Assembly (NCBI RefSeq): GCF_001305595.1
Contig: NZ_CP012407.1
Coordinates: 186,001-250,000 of the forward strand
Direction: 5' to 3'
Source: Azospirillum thiophilum
GTDB lineage: Bacteria > Pseudomonadota > Alphaproteobacteria > Azospirillales > Azospirillaceae
DNA: 64,000 nt
In this document: piece after piece, positions 59,549-64,000 of the stretch
Numbering within the stretch: the stretch's first letter is position 1
Layout of the letters: every line of letters starts with the position of its first letter
The notes under the pieces: generated by a model
The model's database searches: none
What the model saw: the letters and a program-made list of their open reading frames with translations, nothing else
Told to the model about the DNA's origin: nothing
Program-made: the position numbers and the translations under genes

Positions 59549-60139
59549 TCAGTCGTCGAGATGCCCGACGACCGCCTGACCGCGGGAGATGTCGGTCACC
59601 ATGCGGATGAAATCGTCCATCCGGTCACGGGGCAGCATGACGTGCAGCTCTACGCCGTCGGGCGTGAAGCCCCTGGTCTCGATCAGGGTGCCGGGAAAGC
59701 TGCCGAGCCCCGACCGGATCCGCGCTTCGTCGGCGAAGGCGCAGGCGACGGACAGCGCCGTGCAGACGACGATCGGCTCCCGCTCCGCCGCCCCGAGGCA
59801 GCTTGCCGCCGTCCCGCCATAGGCGCGCATCAGCCCGCCCGCCCCCAGCAGGATGCCGCCGAACCAGCGGCTGACCACCACCGCCACCCGGTCCAGCTCC
59901 CGGCCCTCGATGGCCTGGAGGATCGGTCGCCCTGCCGTCCCGCCCGGCTCGCCGTCGTCGCTGAAGCGATAAATGTCGCCAATCCGGAACGCCCAGCAAT
60001 TGTGACCGGCATCCTGGCTGCTGTGTCCGACGATGAAGCGGCGTGCCTCCTCCTCGCTGCCGGCCGGCCCGGCCCAGGCCAGGAAGCGGCTTTTCCTGAT
60101 CTCCTGCCCGAATTGCTCCGCCTTGGTGAGAGTGAACAT
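59549..60139 (-). CDS. yigZ: YigZ/IMPACT family protein
   Basis: A 196-residue member of the YigZ/IMPACT (UPF0029) family. The N-terminal domain has KSRFLAWAGPAGSEEEARRF, AGHNCWAFRIGD and the signature FSDDGEPGGTAGRPILQAIE. The VVVSRWFGGILLGAGGLMRA segment is also diagnostic. A C-terminal ferredoxin-like domain completes the fold. Family members bind nucleic acids or ribosomes and IMPACT regulates GCN2 in eukaryotes; the bacterial role is not settled. It is a core-type gene, possibly marking the edge of accessory DNA. Confidence 0.92.
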   Translation of the reverse strand: MFTLTKAEQFGQEIRKSRFLAWAGPAGSEEEARRFIVGHSSQDAGHNCWAFRIGDIYRFSDDGEPGGTAGRPILQAIEGRELDRVAVVVSRWFGGILLGAGGLMRAYGGTAASCLGAAEREPIVVCTALSVACAFADEARIRSGLGSFPGTLIETRGFTPDGVELHVMLPRDRMDDFIRMVTDISRGQAVVGHLDD

Positions 60140-60145
60140 GGCCGT

Positions 60146-62647
60146 CTACAGCACGAAGTCGAAGGCCGAGAAGGCATAATTGGCGATGTTGACCTGGATG
60201 CGGAAGTCGGCTGTGCCGTCGCCGTTCACCTCGCCCTCGATCAGCGTCACCGCGCCGGAGGCCTGGTAGCGCAGCTGGCCGGCCGCGCTGAAGCCGGCGG
60301 TGCCGACGAAGGTGAAGGAGTCGTTGTCGGTGGTGCCGGTAATGGCGTCGATCTCCGAGACGTCGATGCGGTCGCCCTCGGCGCCGATGGTGGCGTAGCT
60401 GGCGAGACCCTGCAGCGCCTCCTCGGCCACGATGGCGCCGTTGAAATTGATGATGGCGTCAGGGGCGTCCAGGGTCGATTCGTTGATGTTGCGGACCGAG
60501 AACAGGTCGGCCCCCCCTCCGCCGTCCATCAGGTCGGCACCGTAGCCGCCGATCAGCGTGTCGCCGCCGGTCCCGCCCAGCAGCACGTCGCCATAGGTCG
60601 TCGCGGTATCGCCGGCATTGACCGAGATTTCATGGCTGCGGTCGGAATAGACGTCGCCGAACAGCCAGTCGTCGCCGCTGCCGCCGCGCAGCACGTCGCT
60701 GCCCAGCCCGCCATAGAGCGTGTCGTTGCCAGCCCCGCCGTCCAGCCAGTCGTTGCCGGCCCCGGCATCGAGCCAGTCGTCGCCGTCCTCGCCCAGCAAG
60801 GTGTCGTTGCCGGTGACGTCGATGATATCGCCCCGCAGCAGGTCGTTGCCCGCCCCGCCGAACAGCAGGTCGCCGCCTGCCCCGCCCTCCAGCGAATCCG
60901 ATCCGTCGCCGCCCAGAAGCACGTCGTTGCCGGCATTGCCGAACAGCGTGTCGTTGCCGGCCAGCCCGGCGATGGTGTCGTTGCCGCCGCCGCCGCCGAT
61001 CGCATCGCCCTGGAGCGTCCCGGCCAGATAGTCGTCGCCGGTCGAGGCCGAGGCCGTCAGCCCGGTCAGCGACGGTTGCGAGAAGCCGACCAGGGATCCC
61101 ACCGGATAGAGCCCGTCGGTGGCCTGCAGCATCTCGATGCCGGTCAGCGTATCGGTGCCGTCGGGACCGCTGACCAGCAGGTTGCCGTTGGCATCGATGG
61201 CCAGGGTGTAGGAGGCGAGAGCGCCGGTCAGCACGAAGCTGTCGATGCCGCCCAGCCCGTCGACCGCATCCGCCACCGGATTGCCCAGCGCGTCATAGGC
61301 GGCGCTGCCGCTCAGCGTGTCGTTGCCGGCCGTGCCGGTCAGCGCGACCGGCGCACCAACCGGCGCCCCTTGGGGCAGAAGCTGGAACGGAAACGCTGCG
61401 GCCGGCAGCGCAGCGGCGGCGCGCAGCGGCCGGTTCTCGCGCAGGCCGAAGGCGATGTAGTGGCCCTGCGCCGCCTGGATGTTGCCGCCGGTGGCCGCCG
61501 CCACGTCCGGGTTGGCCGCCAGATAGGCCGCCGCGTCGAAGGTCGCGCTGCGCCCCTCCCGCCACCCGTCGGTCAGGTAATGCCGGGTCGCGGCGCTGCC
61601 GTCGGTGCCGAAGGCGGCGATCAGGTCGGGGTAGGAGGCGATGTAGGCGAGCGGATCGAAGCCGGTCGCCGACCGCCCCTCGCCCAGGCCGAAGCGGGCA
61701 TAATGGGTCAGCGCCGCCACCGGATCGGCGCCGACTGCCGCCAGCACGTCCGGATTGGAGGCGAGATAGCGGTAGGGATCGAAGCCGGCGGTGCGGCCTT
61801 CGCGCGCGCCATAGGCCAGGTAATGCTGCAAGGCCGCATCGGTGTCGACGCCGACCGCGCGCAGCACGTCGGAATTGGCGCCGAGATAGCCAAGCGCGTC
61901 GAAGCCGCCCAGGCTGCGCCCCTCGTTCCGGCCGTTCCAGGCGTAATGGCGTGCCGCCGCGACCGCATCGGTGCCGAAGGCGAGGGCCAGATCGCGGTTG
62001 GCCGCCAGATAGTTGCGGGCATCGAAGGCGAGGGCCGCCGGTGCGGCGGTGCGGCCGTCGATGGTGACGAGTTCGACGTCGGTCAGCGTATCGGTGCTGC
62101 GGCTCGACACCATTGCATAGCGGCGGCCGCTGCCATCGAGCGCCACCACCACCGGCGTCTCCGCACGGTAGCCGCCATCCTGCCGGGCATAGCGGCGCGG
62201 GTCGCCGGCATAGATGGCGCGGTCGATCCCGCCGCCGCCGTCGAAGCTGCGCCCACCCGGCACCCCCAGATAGACGCTGTCGGCGGCGTCCGCCCCGGCG
62301 AAGCCGTCGATCTGCTGGAAGATGCGGGCGCCGAGCCGGTCGAGCGTGCCGCCGGTCAGCGCGACGTCGAGTCCTTCGATCCGGTAGCGCAGGGCGCCGG
62401 CCGGGTCACGGTCGGTCAGGCCGGTGAAGCGCACGGCGGCGCCCGGTCCGCTGCCGGTGGCGGCATAATCGAGGATGGTGCCGTGTGCCCGTCCGGCGAC
62501 CGTGCGGGCGACGGTCAGGCTGCCGGATCCTGCGGCGACCGACACCGCGTCGGGCCGGGTGGTGAAGGCATCGGCGACGTAACCGTTCGCCAGCCGGGCC
62601 TCGTCGAGATCGAGGGCGAAACCCGGCCCCGCCACCAGCCGCGCCAT
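60146..62647 (-). CDS. RTX calcium-binding surface protein with NPDVAAA-type repeats
   Basis: An 833-residue protein. An N-terminal region of about 200 residues has a beta-rich, hemolysin-like character (GSLTVARTVAGRAHGTILDY). Five 40-residue repeats occupy about 206-409 (FDAAAYLAANPDVAAATG ... HYIAFGLRENR). RTX nonapeptides fill about 542-716 (GGGGNDTIAGLAGNDTLFGN and so on), and the C terminus ends in YAFSAFDFVL, like serralysin-type type I secretion signals. It has no N-terminal signal peptide. It is most likely a Ca-dependent secreted adhesin or matrix protein. It ends 6 bases before yigZ. Confidence 0.88.
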   Translation of the reverse strand: MARLVAGPGFALDLDEARLANGYVADAFTTRPDAVSVAAGSGSLTVARTVAGRAHGTILDYAATGSGPGAAVRFTGLTDRDPAGALRYRIEGLDVALTGGTLDRLGARIFQQIDGFAGADAADSVYLGVPGGRSFDGGGGIDRAIYAGDPRRYARQDGGYRAETPVVVALDGSGRRYAMVSSRSTDTLTDVELVTIDGRTAAPAALAFDARNYLAANRDLALAFGTDAVAAARHYAWNGRNEGRSLGGFDALGYLGANSDVLRAVGVDTDAALQHYLAYGAREGRTAGFDPYRYLASNPDVLAAVGADPVAALTHYARFGLGEGRSATGFDPLAYIASYPDLIAAFGTDGSAATRHYLTDGWREGRSATFDAAAYLAANPDVAAATGGNIQAAQGHYIAFGLRENRPLRAAAALPAAAFPFQLLPQGAPVGAPVALTGTAGNDTLSGSAAYDALGNPVADAVDGLGGIDSFVLTGALASYTLAIDANGNLLVSGPDGTDTLTGIEMLQATDGLYPVGSLVGFSQPSLTGLTASASTGDDYLAGTLQGDAIGGGGGNDTIAGLAGNDTLFGNAGNDVLLGGDGSDSLEGGAGGDLLFGGAGNDLLRGDIIDVTGNDTLLGEDGDDWLDAGAGNDWLDGGAGNDTLYGGLGSDVLRGGSGDDWLFGDVYSDRSHEISVNAGDTATTYGDVLLGGTGGDTLIGGYGADLMDGGGGADLFSVRNINESTLDAPDAIINFNGAIVAEEALQGLASYATIGAEGDRIDVSEIDAITGTTDNDSFTFVGTAGFSAAGQLRYQASGAVTLIEGEVNGDGTADFRIQVNIANYAFSAFDFVL

Positions 62648-62807
62648 GCACGCCTCCTTACCCCTGCCGCAGGCAACGGCACCAAGGCCGGCCCGGAACG
62701 GCGGGGCCGGCGGTCACACGGTCATAAGGGCGCTGCTGCCGGATGCGGCCGGCGCCCGCAGATCCGGGCGCCCCGCGTCGGCAAGGCCTTACTCTCCGAC
62801 CCTGGTA

Positions 62808-63104
62808 TCAGATGACCTGGAGATAGGCCGGATCGAGCGCGCCGTGGCGGAACGGGATCCAGTCCTTATGGTCGGCGCGATACTGCAGACCGTAGGGGTT
62901 CTTGAAGAAGATCTTCTGCAGCGGCTGGCCGCCTTCGGCGCGGGTGCGCTCCAGGTCGATCAGGGGCGACGGGGCGAAGATCTTCTCCCACAGCTCGGTG
63001 TTGTCCACCTCGCGACCGGCGTTCTTCACATAGTCGCGCGCGGTGTCGCTGAGCTGCCACGCCTCTTCGACCATCGCGTAATAGTCCACAGTACCCTCGG
63101 CCAT
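62808..63104 (-). CDS. Conserved-looking small protein of unknown function
   Basis: A 98-residue soluble protein with no signal peptide or membrane helix. It is acidic at the start (EGTVDYYAMVEEAWQLSDTA), has a charged helix and ends with an aromatic-rich segment (KNPYGLQYRADHKDWIPF). The composition is clearly coding and the frame is free-standing, with spacers of 130-160 bases on both sides. I do not recognise the family. Confidence 0.65.
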   Translation of the reverse strand: MAEGTVDYYAMVEEAWQLSDTARDYVKNAGREVDNTELWEKIFAPSPLIDLERTRAEGGQPLQKIFFKNPYGLQYRADHKDWIPFRHGALDPAYLQVI

Positions 63105-63235
63105 GGCCTTCGAACTCCAACCAGCGTTGCACAGAGTTTCCGCTCACATAGCGCATTTCCGGCGGCAAAGGAACCACCTGCGCATGAGTGACGGTCGAGC
63201 GCGGCCGGACGGCCCGGCCGCGCCCGGATGGGATG

Positions 63236-64000
63236 TTACGGACGATCGGCCGCAGCCCCGTCGATCCCGGCCCCGTCGATCAGCGGTGCCGGACGGGTCT
63301 TGCGCAGCGGACCCGACAGCTTCTCCCACGGGCGGTTGCGCAGCAGCCGTCCGGCCACCCCCAGCCCGACCGCCAGCAGGCCGGTCAGGCTGATCGCCGC
63401 CCCGACCGGTCCGCCGACCAGCAGGCCGGCCAGCCCGGCCGCCCCGGCCAGCAGCGCACGCAGCCCGATGGTCAGCGCCACCGCTCCCGTGCCCGGCGCC
63501 AGCCGCGGCAGCAGCACCAGCAGCAGTCCGCAATCGACGGCGGTGCGCAGGCTCCAGGCCGCGGCGGCGCCGACGGCGCCGTACCGCTCGGCCAGCAGCC
63601 ACAGCACGCCCAGATAGACCGGCAGCTCGGCCAACTGCAGCCGGGCGGTCACGTCGACGCGCCCGACGCTCTGGATCAGGGTGTTGGGGACATAGGCCGT
63701 GGCGTTGAAGAAGACGCCCAGCATCAGGATCGACAGCACCGACGCGCTGTTGGCGGCGAAGGCGGGCCCGAGCCACAGTTCCAGCGCCGTCTCGCCGCCG
63801 ACGATGGTCGCCGCCTGCATCGCCAGGAACACTGCCAGCGTCAGATGGCCGCCGGCGTCCAGGATGCGGGCCAGGGCCGGGGGATCGCGCCGGAACAGGC
63901 TGGACGCCAGCGGGAACAGCGCCAGAGACAGGGCGCCGGGGATCACCATCAGCCGCGACAGCAGCTCGAACGGGGTGGTGTAGAAGGCGACCATCGCCGC
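63236..64000 (-). CDS. Wzx/MATE-like polysaccharide flippase, 3' part
   Basis: The frame is open to the window edge, so only the last 255 residues or so are seen. They contain at least six membrane helices (GALSLALFPLASSLF, LTLAVFLAMQAATIV, ILMLGVFFNATAYV, LLAGAAGLAGLLVGG) with short basic loops. The pattern FYTTPFELLSRLMVIPGALS near the start of the visible part is typical of oligosaccharide flippases of the Wzx/MVF type. It would move a lipid-linked sugar across the inner membrane. The start lies outside the window. Confidence 0.78.
   Translation of the reverse strand, partial: AAMVAFYTTPFELLSRLMVIPGALSLALFPLASSLFRRDPPALARILDAGGHLTLAVFLAMQAATIVGGETALELWLGPAFAANSASVLSILMLGVFFNATAYVPNTLIQSVGRVDVTARLQLAELPVYLGVLWLLAERYGAVGAAAAWSLRTAVDCGLLLVLLPRLAPGTGAVALTIGLRALLAGAAGLAGLLVGGPVGAAISLTGLLAVGLGVAGRLLRNRPWEKLSGPLRKTRPAPLIDGAGIDGAAADRP

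Noticed and set aside
59561..62815. A 1084-codon open frame on the + strand
   Set aside because: It runs antisense to yigZ and the RTX gene, both of which have clear domains. Long open antisense frames are common in GC-rich DNA, and its translation is low-complexity without any domain.
1..64000. tRNA or rRNA genes, prophage structural genes, replication origin
   Set aside because: I looked for tRNA-like cloverleaf ends, ribosomal sequence, capsid or portal-like proteins and iteron repeats, and found none that I could support.

Overview
The window is GC-rich DNA with long, densely packed operons, alphaproteobacterial start and ribosome-site usage, many insertion sequences and several type I secretion-like surface proteins. 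It fits a large replicon of an Azospirillum-like member of the Rhodospirillales. That placement is inferred from gene style only; no search was possible. Most of it reads as accessory DNA for cell-surface polysaccharide synthesis and surface or secreted proteins.

Region 1 (1-19,653) starts inside an IS701-type element, followed by Tn3-family transposon debris (broken tnpA, res-like dyad, intact resolvase) and a decayed IS21 tail. A glycan block follows. It holds a glycosyltransferase-methyltransferase fusion (+ strand) and, on the - strand, a glycan cluster running from a PseG-like protein through SpsF-like, pyruvyltransferase-like, NeuB-like, two methyltransferases, HisH-like, HisF-like and WbpG/PseA-like proteins to GalE. 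Most of its junctions overlap. The set points to a nonulosonic-acid-like sugar carrying an acetamidino-type nitrogen group. A TPR protein, an unknown protein and a TylF-type methyltransferase complete the block, which ends at a second, inverted and complete IS701-type copy with CTAG repeats.

Region 2 (19,678-39,545) holds an FkbM methyltransferase, a glycosyltransferase frameshifted at a C8 tract, a GT2 enzyme and a KAS III-like enzyme. Three toxin-antitoxin pairs lie here: a HipA-type pair, a FitA/VapC-type pair and an Xre/RES pair. Between them is an operon with an SDR, a Rieske-only protein, a Rieske-less oxygenase catalytic subunit and a GNAT acetyltransferase. A lone tnpB element is inserted exactly at the junction of the two oxygenase halves. 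A conventional full-length Rieske oxygenase, a cytoplasmic Asp-box (sialidase-like) protein, a GT2 enzyme and a three-domain glycosyltransferase follow on the - strand.

Region 3 (39,546-64,000) contains a Nudix hydrolase, a Tat-exported PhoX-type phosphatase with a clear terminator, two tandem paralogous small proteins, a LysM/DcrB-like gene set and a methyltransferase-GT2 fusion coupled to a flippase-like membrane protein. It also has an M23 peptidase, a subtilase, a YigZ protein and the 3' part of a Wzx/MATE-like flippase. Four proteins (43632-44570, 50449-53160, 56626-57543, 60146-62647) and one remnant share a roughly 40-residue repeat of the type YLAxNPDVAAA...HY...G..EGR. Two of them also carry RTX repeats and type I secretion-like C termini. 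An ISNCY-like element has inserted next to the remnant.

The strongest candidate for something new is the split Rieske oxygenase at 28444-31394: one protein keeps the [2Fe-2S] ligands and has lost the mononuclear iron site, while its neighbour keeps the iron site and has lost the Rieske domain.
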